Program-made: the position numbers and the translations under genes
Notes under the pieces: model-generated
The model's database searches: none
Told to the model about the DNA's origin: nothing
What the model saw: the letters and a program-made list of their open reading frames with translations, nothing else
NCBI RefSeq assembly: GCF_000378225.1
Contig: NZ_KB905141.1
Location: 449,326-513,325 of the forward strand
Length of the DNA stretch: 64,000 nt
Direction: 5' to 3'
DNA from: Methylophilus methylotrophus DSM 46235 = ATCC 53528
Lineage (GTDB): Bacteria; Pseudomonadota; Gammaproteobacteria; Burkholderiales; Methylophilaceae
Shown: one piece after another, positions 28,095-36,618 of the stretch
Position numbering within the stretch: the stretch's first letter is position 1
How the letters are laid out: the number at the start of each line of letters is the position of its first letter

Positions 28095-29537
28095 TTATTC
28101 CGTCTCCGTGGTTGAATTGCCATCTTTATCACTAAGTGCCTTTTCAAGACGCTCTTTGATGGATGCTTCGCGATGGGCAACCTTGGCTTGCGTGTTTTGT
28201 TGTGCTGAAGCCACCCCCCATTCCAGTAGTTCATCCTGCACATAACGCTTCTTAAGTTGCCAGGCAATTTGTGCCCGCGCCAATTCAACCCCTAGATAAA
28301 AGGCATGGGAAGCATCGTCCTGTACATTCAGCCCTGCATAAAATCGGTAGGGATCAGTGTCGTGCTGAATACCTTCGCGATTATAAACATGCACACCCTC
28401 TTCACTGACCATGATCCTGAAGCTGGGATCCTTGATCTGGCTTGCCATCTCCATAATTTCTTTTGCACTATACGGGAATGGCTTGCGGTCATGCAGCCCA
28501 AGTAAGCCATTGGAGTAACCACGGGGCAAGCGCTTATCCTGCTGGGCTCTATACATTATTCGGCGCGCAACATCCGCCTCTGCGACTGCTTCACTGGCAT
28601 GGGGGCTGACCGAGGTTGCCAGCACAGCATTAATATTCAACTCACTGATCATACCAAATAGCATGGCATTGACGCCGGTGGTGTCTGCATCTGTCAACTC
28701 GGTGAGGTTACCGACGCCCATCATGATGGCAATCTCAGGGTATTTTTTGCGCAGCTTGTGATAGCGCACAATAGAATCGGTCAAGCCAAAATGGATGGGA
28801 TCGAGAATCGGATCGGCAATAAAAGCCCTGCCACGTTTCAGACAGTGCTCTATGGCACGTTGCAAACTAGCGAGGCTACCTGGCTTGGCGGGAATCAGGA
28901 TGGGGGTGGAGGAGACTTCTTCTGCAATCCACAGGCTTTTTTCGTGCAAACTCAATAAATAGTCTGCACCGGCCTTGCCAGCTGCCAGTAAATCCTCCTC
29001 CCGCATGGAGTCTACACTGACCTGGAAACCTTCAGCCTTGAGCGCCTGCACAGCCGCGATCATGTGCGTAAAGGCTTTACCAGGCAGACAACCGAGGTCA
29101 ATCACATCTGCGCCCTGCTGCCTGAAACGGTTAGCTTTGGCAATGATTTGTTCAACGCTAAGGTCAGGAGCATCCACTATTTCAGCAAATATGGTGACAC
29201 TATGCTGTGTCAGGTCGGGCGCTTTGCCCCGCTGTCCGAAGTATTGCGGCAAATCCTTCAGGTCTTTTGGCCCACGCTCCACCGGCACTCCCCACTGCGC
29301 CTCAAGTGGCGCTAAATCCCCCTGGCACAAGCCGGGCAAAATCACCTTATCTATATTGTTGACTTGAGGCAAACGTCGTGCAATCAACGGTGGCGTCATC
29401 AAGGCTGCGACGGAAACACCGATTTGTTTCACTTCATATTCAAACGGAGCCTGTTTACTGTCAGCCTGAATAGACTGCAAGATTTGATGCAGACTGTGTT
29501 CTGCCAGTTTTCCGGTAAGAAACAGCAGTCGATTCAT
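28095..29537 (-). CDS. Dihydropteroate-synthase-like protein of the methanopterin cluster
   Basis: 480-aa protein made of an N-terminal alpha/beta region (about 1-150) and a TIM-barrel part with pterin-binding-like features: GADVIDLGCLPGKAFTHMI, FQVSVDSMREEDLLAAGKAG and MMGVGNLTELTDADTTG. It matches the family called dihydropteroate-synthase-related in methanogens and C1-metabolising bacteria, clearly apart from folate FolP by length and domain layout. It is presumed to act in pterin cofactor assembly, but the substrate is not established here. Gaps of 4 bp (from dmrB) and 2 bp (to DUF447) show tight operon structure. Confidence 0.78.
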   Translation of the reverse strand: MNRLLFLTGKLAEHSLHQILQSIQADSKQAPFEYEVKQIGVSVAALMTPPLIARRLPQVNNIDKVILPGLCQGDLAPLEAQWGVPVERGPKDLKDLPQYFGQRGKAPDLTQHSVTIFAEIVDAPDLSVEQIIAKANRFRQQGADVIDLGCLPGKAFTHMIAAVQALKAEGFQVSVDSMREEDLLAAGKAGADYLLSLHEKSLWIAEEVSSTPILIPAKPGSLASLQRAIEHCLKRGRAFIADPILDPIHFGLTDSIVRYHKLRKKYPEIAIMMGVGNLTELTDADTTGVNAMLFGMISELNINAVLATSVSPHASEAVAEADVARRIMYRAQQDKRLPRGYSNGLLGLHDRKPFPYSAKEIMEMASQIKDPSFRIMVSEEGVHVYNREGIQHDTDPYRFYAGLNVQDDASHAFYLGVELARAQIAWQLKKRYVQDELLEWGVASAQQNTQAKVAHREASIKERLEKALSDKDGNSTTETE

Positions 29538-29541
29538 GGAG

Positions 29542-30129
29542 TTACTCAGTTAGCTGATCTAGCACCTGTATGCCGTCATGCAAGCTAAGATCATGTAATG
29601 CCGCCAACCGCTGCATGATGGTGTCTTGCAATGCAGCCATATCTTCGACCACACTGGTATCTGCAAACAGCTTCAGTTTAGCAACGTTATCGAGATCAAT
29701 CTGGCGTGGATACACTTTCACCACATTATCCCGGGGAGCCTCTGACTCCAGTTCTGGCGCCGTATCACAAGCAAAAACAATACTATGCACACGCGTTTTC
29801 CCTGCCTGCGCAAACAGGTTGGTCACCAGGCTATCCGAAAAACCATACGCCATTTTCGCGATGGTGTTAGAAGTGGCCGGGGAGACCACCAAGGTGTGGT
29901 AAACGCCTTCATAAAAACGCTCAACCGGCACGCTACTGGCAGTTTTGTCCTGGTATACCTTGTGGCCAGTGGCTTCCAATGCAGGCTGGAAACCATACTG
30001 CTGAATGATTTCTGCGGCAGCCCGGCTCAGGTAAATGTCCACCTCATGCAAGGTTTGCAGAATCGCCAGTGATTCGCGCAAATAGTGCCCGGAACCAGTA
30101 ATTGCCCAAGCTAATCGTTGTGCAGGCAT
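29542..30129 (-). CDS. dmrB: Flavoprotein, probable dihydromethanopterin reductase (DmrB-like)
   Basis: About 195 aa, of the flavoprotein superfamily with an N-terminal Rossmann-like start (RLAWAITGSGHYLRESL), an ETTKV-like middle read as VVSPATSNTIAKMAYG and a FACDTAPELE segment. Relatives in Burkholderia reduce dihydromethanopterin to tetrahydromethanopterin with bound FMN. The ferredoxin domains of some archaeal versions are missing. The start chosen is ATG at 30129, because AAGGTG lies 8 bases upstream, overlapping the purA stop; an in-frame GTG at 30138 is the alternative. It lies 12 bp after purA and opens the cofactor part of the operon. Confidence 0.78.
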   Translation of the reverse strand: MPAQRLAWAITGSGHYLRESLAILQTLHEVDIYLSRAAAEIIQQYGFQPALEATGHKVYQDKTASSVPVERFYEGVYHTLVVSPATSNTIAKMAYGFSDSLVTNLFAQAGKTRVHSIVFACDTAPELESEAPRDNVVKVYPRQIDLDNVAKLKLFADTSVVEDMAALQDTIMQRLAALHDLSLHDGIQVLDQLTE

Positions 30130-30141
30130 CTCAGGCACACC

Positions 30142-31476
30142 TTAGGCAAATGGATGTTGCAGGACAATCGTTTCGTCACGCTCAGGGCCCGTAGACACAA
30201 TGGCGATCGGCACGCCACAGACGGCTTCCAAGCGTTTGAGGTAATGCTGCGCATTCTTGGGCAAGGCATCCCAGGCTTTCACGCCAAAAGTGGTTTCACT
30301 CCAGCCTGGCACGGTTTCATAAATAGGCTCACAACGGGCCACGTCATCCGCGCCTACAGGCAGCATATCAACCACTTTGCCATCCAGCTTATAACCGGTA
30401 CAGATATCCAGTGACTCAATACCATCCAGCACGTCCAGTTTGGTAATACATAAACCCGTCAAGCCATTGATACGTGCGGAGCGGCGCAACGCTGCGGCAT
30501 CAAACCAGCCACAACGGCGTTTGCGACGGGTCACCGTGCCAATTTCCTGGCCTTTATTAGACATCTGGTAACCAGGAGCGCCTTCGGTTTCAATATCCAG
30601 CTCACTCGGGAAAGGGCCACCACCGACACGGGTGGTGTAAGCCTTGGTAATACCCAGGACATAGTGCAGCATATTCGCACCCACACCAGTACCGGCTGAA
30701 GCTTGACCTGCGATACAGTTACTGGAAGTGACATAAGGATAGGTGCCATGGTCTACGTCAAGTAACGTGCCTTGTGCGCCTTCAAACAACAAATGCTCAC
30801 CGCGGGCATTGGCCTCATACAAGGCCGCTGAAATATCTGCCACCATGGGTTTCAGAACCACTGCATGTTGCATGCTGGCATCATATTGCTGCTGGAAATC
30901 CACGGCCGCAGCGCCGAGATAATTGGTTAACACAAAATTGTGATAATCCATCACTTCGCGCAGTTTTTCTGCAAAGCGCTCTGGATAGAACAAGTCATAC
31001 ACACGCAAGGCACGACGCGCCACTTTATCTTCATAAGCTGGACCAATGCCTTTACCAGTTGTGCCGATTTTCTTATCTGCGCTACGCTTGGCTTCACGGG
31101 CCAGGTCAACGGCTACATGATGGGACAAAATCAGAGGGCAGCCAGGGCTTACTTTCAGACGGTTTTTGACATCGAGACCGCCTTGCTCCAGCGTGGAAAT
31201 TTCGTTGAGCAAGTGGGTTGTATCCAGCACAACGCCATTGCCGATGTAGCAATTGACACCTTCGCGCACAATACCAGAAGGCACCAGGTTAAGTTTGTAC
31301 ACCTTTTGTTCAGTCCCCTGCCCGACAACCAGTGTATGCCCGGCATTGTGGCCTCCCTGGAAGCGAACCACACCTTGGGCATGGTCTGTGAGCCAGTCTA
31401 CGATTTTACCTTTACCTTCGTCGCCCCATTGGGTACCAATCACAACGACGTTTTTTGCTTGCTTGGATTGTGTCAT
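30142..31476 (-). CDS. purA: Adenylosuccinate synthetase
   Basis: First step from IMP to AMP, using GTP and aspartate. The 444-aa protein has the N-terminal GTP loop [19 protein letters not shown] (19 residues), the GHNAGHTLV motif, the [15 protein letters not shown] signature and a C-terminal GTP-site segment around [13 protein letters not shown] at 31476 is preferred; a TTG two codons upstream is possible. It follows hisZ by 41 bp and precedes dmrB by 12 bp. hisZ-purA is a common betaproteobacterial pair, while continuation into methanopterin genes is specific to this lineage as far as I can judge. Confidence 0.96.
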   Translation of the reverse strand: MTQSKQAKNVVVIGTQWGDEGKGKIVDWLTDHAQGVVRFQGGHNAGHTLVVGQGTEQKVYKLNLVPSGIVREGVNCYIGNGVVLDTTHLLNEISTLEQGGLDVKNRLKVSPGCPLILSHHVAVDLAREAKRSADKKIGTTGKGIGPAYEDKVARRALRVYDLFYPERFAEKLREVMDYHNFVLTNYLGAAAVDFQQQYDASMQHAVVLKPMVADISAALYEANARGEHLLFEGAQGTLLDVDHGTYPYVTSSNCIAGQASAGTGVGANMLHYVLGITKAYTTRVGGGPFPSELDIETEGAPGYQMSNKGQEIGTVTRRKRRCGWFDAAALRRSARINGLTGLCITKLDVLDGIESLDICTGYKLDGKVVDMLPVGADDVARCEPIYETVPGWSETTFGVKAWDALPKNAQHYLKRLEAVCGVPIAIVSTGPERDETIVLQHPFA

Positions 31477-31517
31477 GTTCAATAAATATCTTGTAAAAAC
31501 AAAAATGGGGCGCTGAC

Positions 31518-32672
31518 TTAAACAGCCACCACCTGCCAGCGACCATCTACCTTTTGCAAGGTACGGTCACAAGCTAATTCAGAATAGTTCACCGGCATAT
31601 CGGGCAAGGCTTCCACCACGACTTGCCCCTGGGAACGCAAGGTATCAATCAGTAACAGCAACTCTGCGTCTGTCGCCACAGGTGCCAGAATGCCTTTGTG
31701 TAGTGCCGCAGGGCCCAAGGCTTGCAAAGCCCCGCGTAAATCCAGGCTGAAGCCGGTCGCAGGACGAGCGCGGCCAAATGCAGCACCGACCTCGTCATAA
31801 CGGCCGCCTAAGGCAATTGGACCCGCATACCCTTTGGCATAGGCAGCAAACACCATACCACTGTGGTAGTGGTAACCGCGCAACTCGCTTAAATCTATGG
31901 TGACGGTGACATCTGCACTACTCAAGGCCTTAGCCACAGTTTCCAGTTCAAGCAGTGCCTGCTCCATCGCCTCAGAAGCTGGCAATAAGTCACGCGCCTG
32001 TTCCAAGACTTCTATCCCACCATTTAATTGTGTCAGGGCTACAAAATGACGACGCGACTTCTCGGGCAGGTTCGCAACCAGCTCTTCGACCAGGGTAATA
32101 TCCTTTGCCTGCAGGGCCGCCTGAAGCTCCTGTTCTTGCTGCACACCCAGCTGCGCCATATGGGACAAGCTAGCAAAAATAGCCGCATGACTTAAATCAA
32201 CGAACAAGGTACGCATACCCAGCAGCTGCAAAGCCTTCACCATCAGGCGCTGTACTTCAATATCGCTTTCTATCCCTGCATGGCCGTATAACTCTGCCCC
32301 TAGCTGCAAAGGCTCTCGTGTACGTGCTAACCCATCCGGTTTGGTACGCAACACCGTGCCGGCATAACACAGGCGGCAAACCCCCTGATGGTTCAGCATG
32401 TGCGCATCAATACGTGCCGCTTGCGGTGTCGTGTCTGCACGCAAGCCCATCAAACGGCCAGTCAGCTGATCGACCACCTTAAATGTGGCAATATCAAGAT
32501 CATGTCCAGTCCCTGTCAACAAGGATTCAACATATTCCATCATGGGAGGAACGATATATTGATAGCCATGGACACGAAACAAGTCCAGTAATTGCCGGCG
32601 ATAAGATTCAAGACGTGCCGCTTCTGCAGGCAATACATCTTCAATATATTCTGGAAGTAACCAATTATGCAT
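31518..32672 (-). CDS. hisZ: ATP phosphoribosyltransferase regulatory subunit HisZ
   Basis: Class-II aminoacyl-tRNA-synthetase paralogue (HisS-like) that has lost tRNA charging and forms the regulatory partner of short HisG in histidine synthesis. About 384 aa from the chosen ATG, which gives the family-typical start [18 protein letters not shown]. Motif-2-like [11 protein letters not shown] and the [19 protein letters not shown] segment are readable. A longer reading from 32699 has no family support. TATAAT lies exactly six bases upstream of the ATG and no ribosome site is visible, so a leaderless transcript is likely. A terminator separates it from the hfl operon upstream. Confidence 0.9.
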   Translation of the reverse strand: MHNWLLPEYIEDVLPAEAARLESYRRQLLDLFRVHGYQYIVPPMMEYVESLLTGTGHDLDIATFKVVDQLTGRLMGLRADTTPQAARIDAHMLNHQGVCRLCYAGTVLRTKPDGLARTREPLQLGAELYGHAGIESDIEVQRLMVKALQLLGMRTLFVDLSHAAIFASLSHMAQLGVQQEQELQAALQAKDITLVEELVANLPEKSRRHFVALTQLNGGIEVLEQARDLLPASEAMEQALLELETVAKALSSADVTVTIDLSELRGYHYHSGMVFAAYAKGYAGPIALGGRYDEVGAAFGRARPATGFSLDLRGALQALGPAALHKGILAPVATDAELLLLIDTLRSQGQVVVEALPDMPVNYSELACDRTLQKVDGRWQVVAV

Positions 32673-32678
32673 CCCGCC

Positions 32679-32684
32679 ATTATA
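32679..32684 (-). promoter_or_regulatory. Putative -10 box of hisZ, six bases from its ATG
   Basis: Perfect TATAAT on the minus strand followed by GGCGGG and ATG. The -35 region is poor. It lies just after the hfl-operon terminator, where an independent promoter is expected. Confidence 0.6.
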
Positions 32685-32745
32685 CCCGCAAACCCCCACC
32701 TAAGGCACGGGTTTAGCAATTGTGATGCTTGGATGGCATGGCTCT

Positions 32746-32780
32746 AAAAATAAAAAAGCACACGCAAAGCTGTGCCCTTT
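32746..32780 (-). terminator. Terminator of the hfq-hfl-DUF2065 operon
   Basis: On the minus strand GCACA and TGTGC pair around an 8-nt loop, followed by TTTTTTATTTTT. It lies 17-50 bases after the DUF2065 stop. Confidence 0.8.
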
Positions 32781-32796
32781 TATACCCGTGTTGCAC

Positions 32797-32976
32797 TCAG
32801 CGGTTAAGCCACATCAGCAGCAACCCAATCAACGCAGAAGCAAACCCGATAAACCGGATTTGACCATCCCGGAGCTGCAATAACTTTTCAAAGGTCTGGC
32901 GCCAGGCCGGGGTGAAGAACAAAGGCATTAGGCCCTCAACGAGCAACACCCCACCAATCACCCACCACCAGTTCAT
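32797..32976 (-). CDS. DUF2065 small membrane protein (YjeT-like)
   Basis: 59-aa protein starting MNWWWVIGGVLLVEGLMPLF and ending LLLMWLNR. Two hydrophobic helices (about 4-22 and 41-57) flank a short polar loop (TPAWRQTFEKLLQLRDGQ). This is the usual small gene between hflC and hisZ/purA in proteobacteria. Its function is unknown; it is presumed to be an inner-membrane partner in the HflKC neighbourhood. It starts 25 bases after the hflC stop and is followed by a terminator. Confidence 0.9.
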   Translation of the reverse strand: MNWWWVIGGVLLVEGLMPLFFTPAWRQTFEKLLQLRDGQIRFIGFASALIGLLLMWLNR

Positions 32977-33001
32977 ACAGGCACCCGTTTAAAACGTAAA
33001 A

Positions 33002-33871
33002 CTACTTCTTGCCGCTGCTACGCATGTATTTGAAGAAGTCTGAGCTTTGGTCTATCACCATCACATCAGACTTGCTCTTGAAGCTGTTTTTATAAGCTTC
33101 TTGGCTGCGGTAGAAAGCATAGAACTCAGGATTTTTGCCAAAAGCCTGCGCATACACTTCAGACGCTTTGGCATCACCCTCACCTTTAACCTTTTGCGCA
33201 TCGCGGTAAGCTTCAGCAATAATCACTTCACGCTGCCTGTCAGCATCGGCGCGGATTTTTTCAGCCGCTGCTGCACCTTGTGAACGTAACTCGTTCGCCA
33301 CTGACTTACGTTCGGCCTCCATACGCTGATAGACAGACTCGCTGACTTCTTTAGGCAAGTCGACACGGCGCAGACGGACATCCAGAATCTGGATACCCAT
33401 CTGGCGGCTTTCCTTGTCAGCGCGCTGGCGCAAGATTTCCATGATCTCGGAACGCTCACCCGACACCACGTCATGAATGGTGCGCTTACCAAACTCGGCA
33501 CGCAAACCGTCATTGACCATCTGTGACAAACGACGCTCGGCCTGTACTTCATCACCACGAACGGACACATAGTATTTAGACGGATCAATAATGCGCCATT
33601 TCACAAATGAATCCACCAGCACGTTTTTCTTCTCGCTGGTGATAAAGCGGTCAGGCTCTTCCCAGTTCAGCGTCAGGATACGCTTGTCGTAGTAGCGGAT
33701 ATTTTCAACCATAGGCATCTTGAAATAGAGGCCAGGTTCGCTTTTGACCGACACAATCTCACCGAGGCGGAATACCAGCGCGTATTCACGCTGGTCTACG
33801 GTATAAGCCGAAGAGGTAATGATCACCAGCAGGACAAAAACCCCGATTAACAGACTTCCAATATTTCTCAT
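33002..33871 (-). CDS. hflC: Protease modulator HflC
   Basis: Membrane-anchored SPFH/prohibitin-domain protein that assembles with HflK around the FtsH protease. 289 aa: one N-terminal transmembrane helix (about 5-25, LLIGVFVLLVIITSSAYTV), the SPFH domain (about 25-190, with YALVFRLGEIV), then a charged helical region rich in Ala, Glu and Arg (about 185-245). It is 21 bp downstream of hflK in the conserved order. Confidence 0.95.
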   Translation of the reverse strand: MRNIGSLLIGVFVLLVIITSSAYTVDQREYALVFRLGEIVSVKSEPGLYFKMPMVENIRYYDKRILTLNWEEPDRFITSEKKNVLVDSFVKWRIIDPSKYYVSVRGDEVQAERRLSQMVNDGLRAEFGKRTIHDVVSGERSEIMEILRQRADKESRQMGIQILDVRLRRVDLPKEVSESVYQRMEAERKSVANELRSQGAAAAEKIRADADRQREVIIAEAYRDAQKVKGEGDAKASEVYAQAFGKNPEFYAFYRSQEAYKNSFKSKSDVMVIDQSSDFFKYMRSSGKK

Positions 33872-33892
33872 AATGTATTTTCCTTCGGCAGA

Positions 33893-35086
33893 CTAGCGAT
33901 ATTCGCGATCACGGTTTCTCATGGCATCGCGAGAACGATCCAGTACACTTGAGTCTGCTTGTGGCTCCTGCGCTGGTTTGTCAGTTGCCGTGGCAGGTGC
34001 AGAAGCTGCACTACCACCCGCCCCGCTCATGGTCATCAGCTTATCCAGTGGCAGGTATAGCAGGCTGTTACCGCCTTTCTGGTCCACCAATACCTTGCTG
34101 GTATTCGACAATACATGCTCCTGCGCGTCCAGATACAAACGCTGGCGCGTCACTTCAGGCGCCTTATTGTATTGTGCCAAAATCTGCTCGAAACGATCGG
34201 CATTACCCTTAGCCTCGTTTTCAACACGCAACTTGTAACCCGCCGCCTCTTCAGCCAAACGGGCAGCAGTACCGCGCGCTTTAGGAATGACATCATTGGC
34301 ATATGCCTGGCCTTCGTTTTTCTGCCGTTCCAGATCCTGCTTGGCTTTTACTGCATCGTCAAAAGCAGCCTGCACCTGCTCGGGCGGCTGGGCATTCTGC
34401 ATGGTGACGTTCACAATATTGATACCGGATTTATACCGGTCCATCATATCCTGCATGAGTTTTTTGGCTTTGGCTGCCACATCATCGCGACCTTCATAGA
34501 GCACAAAGTCCATTTTGCTTTTACCGACGATTTCACGAATGGCCGTCTCAGCCACGCCTCGCACGCTTTCTTCTGTAGACCGGTTGCTGAACTGGTAGTC
34601 CTCAACAGACTTCAGGTTATATTGCACGGCCACCTGCAGATCGATAATGTTTTCATCATCGGTCAGCATCAGCGATTCGCGCAGCTCTTTGCTACGGCCG
34701 GATTCGCTATCAAATGAACGATAACCCATTTCTATGGTGCGCACCTGTTCAAGGTTGACGTTTTCGACTGTTTCAATCGGGAATGGCAAATGCCAGCGTG
34801 GACCAGGCATGGTGGTTTCCACATGCTTGCCAAAACGCAGCACCACACCACGTGAACCCTGGTCAACTATATAAAATCCGGACCCCAGCCAAATCAATGC
34901 CACGAGACCCAGGATAGGCATCACCGGTAACGATTGTGGCACAGGCGGGGTACCTCTGGGACCACCTTGACCACCCTTATTGTTACCAAATAACCGATTC
35001 AGCTTTTGATTCAAATCCTTGAATACCTCGTCCAGATCGGGCGGACCCTCATTGTTTTTATTCCAAAAGCCTGGAAATTTCTTCAT
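33893..35086 (-). CDS. hflK: Protease modulator HflK
   Basis: SPFH-domain partner of HflC, 397 aa. A Gly/Asn/Pro-rich cytoplasmic N-terminus (about 1-55) precedes one membrane helix (about 55-75, MPILGLVALIWLGSGFYIV), the SPFH domain (about 75-250) and a coiled region. The C-terminal tail is rich in Ala, Ser and Pro and then Arg/Asp (RSRDAMRNRDREYR). A GGAG ribosome site precedes the ATG. It follows hflX by 48 bp. Confidence 0.95.
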   Translation of the reverse strand: MKKFPGFWNKNNEGPPDLDEVFKDLNQKLNRLFGNNKGGQGGPRGTPPVPQSLPVMPILGLVALIWLGSGFYIVDQGSRGVVLRFGKHVETTMPGPRWHLPFPIETVENVNLEQVRTIEMGYRSFDSESGRSKELRESLMLTDDENIIDLQVAVQYNLKSVEDYQFSNRSTEESVRGVAETAIREIVGKSKMDFVLYEGRDDVAAKAKKLMQDMMDRYKSGINIVNVTMQNAQPPEQVQAAFDDAVKAKQDLERQKNEGQAYANDVIPKARGTAARLAEEAAGYKLRVENEAKGNADRFEQILAQYNKAPEVTRQRLYLDAQEHVLSNTSKVLVDQKGGNSLLYLPLDKLMTMSGAGGSAASAPATATDKPAQEPQADSSVLDRSRDAMRNRDREYR

Positions 35087-35134
35087 GCGTGTACTCCGTA
35101 TTTTTTGATTTGTCAGGCAATGATCCAGCCCGCC

Positions 35135-36262
35135 TTAGACATAAGCACTTTCTTCCGTGCTCAGTTTCTTCAAATATTGCTGATGCTCCAGCAGTGCCTG
35201 GCGCAAGTCGTCCATACCAATGCCATCTTTGGCTGAGACGCGAACAGTACGGATATTACCATACTCGTCGCGGTCGATTCCCGGCGCCATGCCCATGCGG
35301 TCGATCTGGTTAAGCACCAGGATTTGCGGGACTTGCGCAGCCCCAATCTCGTTAAGCACAATATTCACCTGCTCAATTTGTCCATCGCGGTTCGGGCTGG
35401 CGACATCAACTACATGCAGCAGCAAGTCAGCCTGCGCAGCTTCTTCGAGCGTGGCACCGAATGCCTCAATCAGCGTAGTAGGCAAATGCTTGATAAACCC
35501 AACCGTGTCAGATAACACCACAGGATATCCCTCTGGCAAATGCATCTTGCGCGAAGTCGTATCCAGGGTAGCAAACAGCTGATCGGCGGCATACACGCCG
35601 GAATGCGTCACCCTGTTAAACAAGGTCGACTTGCCCGCGTTGGTATATCCAACCAGCGACACCGTCATCAGGTTTGAACGTTTGCGCGCACGGCGTTGCA
35701 TGCCACGTTGCTGCTTGAGCTTGGCCAGCTTTTCGCGCAACTGCTTGACGCGTACACGAAGCATACGCCTGTCCAGCTCAAGCTGCGTTTCACCAGGGCC
35801 ACCACGGACACCGATACCACCTTTTTGACGCTCCAAGTGTGTCCAGCCTCGCACCAGGCGCGTAGACAAATGCTCAAGCTGCGCCAGCTCAACCTGCAAT
35901 TTACCTTCGTGTGATTGCGCACGCTGGGCAAAAATATCCAGGATCAGGCCGGTGCGGTCCACAACTCGGGCCTCGAGAAGCTTTTCAAGGTTACGTTGTT
36001 GCGACGGGCTCAAGTCATGGTTAAAGGCAGCCACTTTGCTTTCGTGGGCCGCCATTAAAGCCTTCAGCTCATCCGCCTTACCAGAGCCGATAAAGTACTT
36101 GGGATCAGGAGCGTGACGCTTGCCTTCCAGCGTCGCAGAGATATTCAGTCCGGCAGTGCCGGCGAGGTGGCGGAGCTCTTGCAAACTTTCTTCGTAGTCA
36201 GTATCACCAAAGTTAACACTGACCAGAATGACGGCATCTCCGCCGCTTGGTCTATCAAACAT
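35135..36262 (-). CDS. hflX: Ribosome-associated GTPase HflX
   Basis: Heat-shock GTPase that splits stalled ribosomes. 375 aa: N-terminal HflX domain (about 1-190) with the FIGSGKADEL and FNHDLSPSQQRNLE motifs and the GPGETQLELDRR segment, a basic linker (KQQRGMQRRARKR), then the G domain with G1 GYTNAGKSTL, G3 DTVGF and G4 NQID. It starts 3 bases after the hfq stop, the standard proteobacterial order. Confidence 0.96.
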   Translation of the reverse strand: MFDRPSGGDAVILVSVNFGDTDYEESLQELRHLAGTAGLNISATLEGKRHAPDPKYFIGSGKADELKALMAAHESKVAAFNHDLSPSQQRNLEKLLEARVVDRTGLILDIFAQRAQSHEGKLQVELAQLEHLSTRLVRGWTHLERQKGGIGVRGGPGETQLELDRRMLRVRVKQLREKLAKLKQQRGMQRRARKRSNLMTVSLVGYTNAGKSTLFNRVTHSGVYAADQLFATLDTTSRKMHLPEGYPVVLSDTVGFIKHLPTTLIEAFGATLEEAAQADLLLHVVDVASPNRDGQIEQVNIVLNEIGAAQVPQILVLNQIDRMGMAPGIDRDEYGNIRTVRVSAKDGIGMDDLRQALLEHQQYLKKLSTEESAYV

Positions 36263-36265
36263 GCA

Positions 36266-36508
36266 TTAAGATTCTTGCGTAGATTCGTGTGGCCCCAAAC
36301 TGACTGGACGCGCTGGAACGATGGTTGAAATAGCGTGTTTATATACCATTTGCGTCACTGTGTTTTTTAACAGAATGACATACTGGTCAAAAGAATCGAC
36401 CTGCCCTTGCAGCTTAATACCGTTAACGAGGTAAATAGACACTTGTACATGTTCTTTTCTCAGGGCGTTCAGAAAAGGGTCTTGTAGCATCTGGCCTTTG
36501 TTATTCAT
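36266..36508 (-). CDS. hfq: RNA chaperone Hfq
   Basis: Hexameric Sm-like protein that pairs small RNAs with mRNAs. 80 aa with the Sm1 motif ([19 protein letters not shown]) and Sm2 motif (the YKHAIST segment), including the proximal-site residues QDPFLNALR. The ATG at 36508 is chosen because AAGGAG lies 6 bases before it; an upstream TTG is not needed. The short C-terminal tail (about 12 residues) is typical of Betaproteobacteria. First gene of the hfq-hflX-hflK-hflC-DUF2065 operon. Confidence 0.97.
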   Translation of the reverse strand: MNNKGQMLQDPFLNALRKEHVQVSIYLVNGIKLQGQVDSFDQYVILLKNTVTQMVYKHAISTIVPARPVSLGPHESTQES

Positions 36509-36618
36509 CAATTGCTCCTTGTTTTGTTTTAATCGTATTGGAGTTTTATTATCTTGAACACCAATCCCTCATAGTGACTATGATTGTACTAATTTGTTCC
36601 AATTTCAATCCCCGCAAC

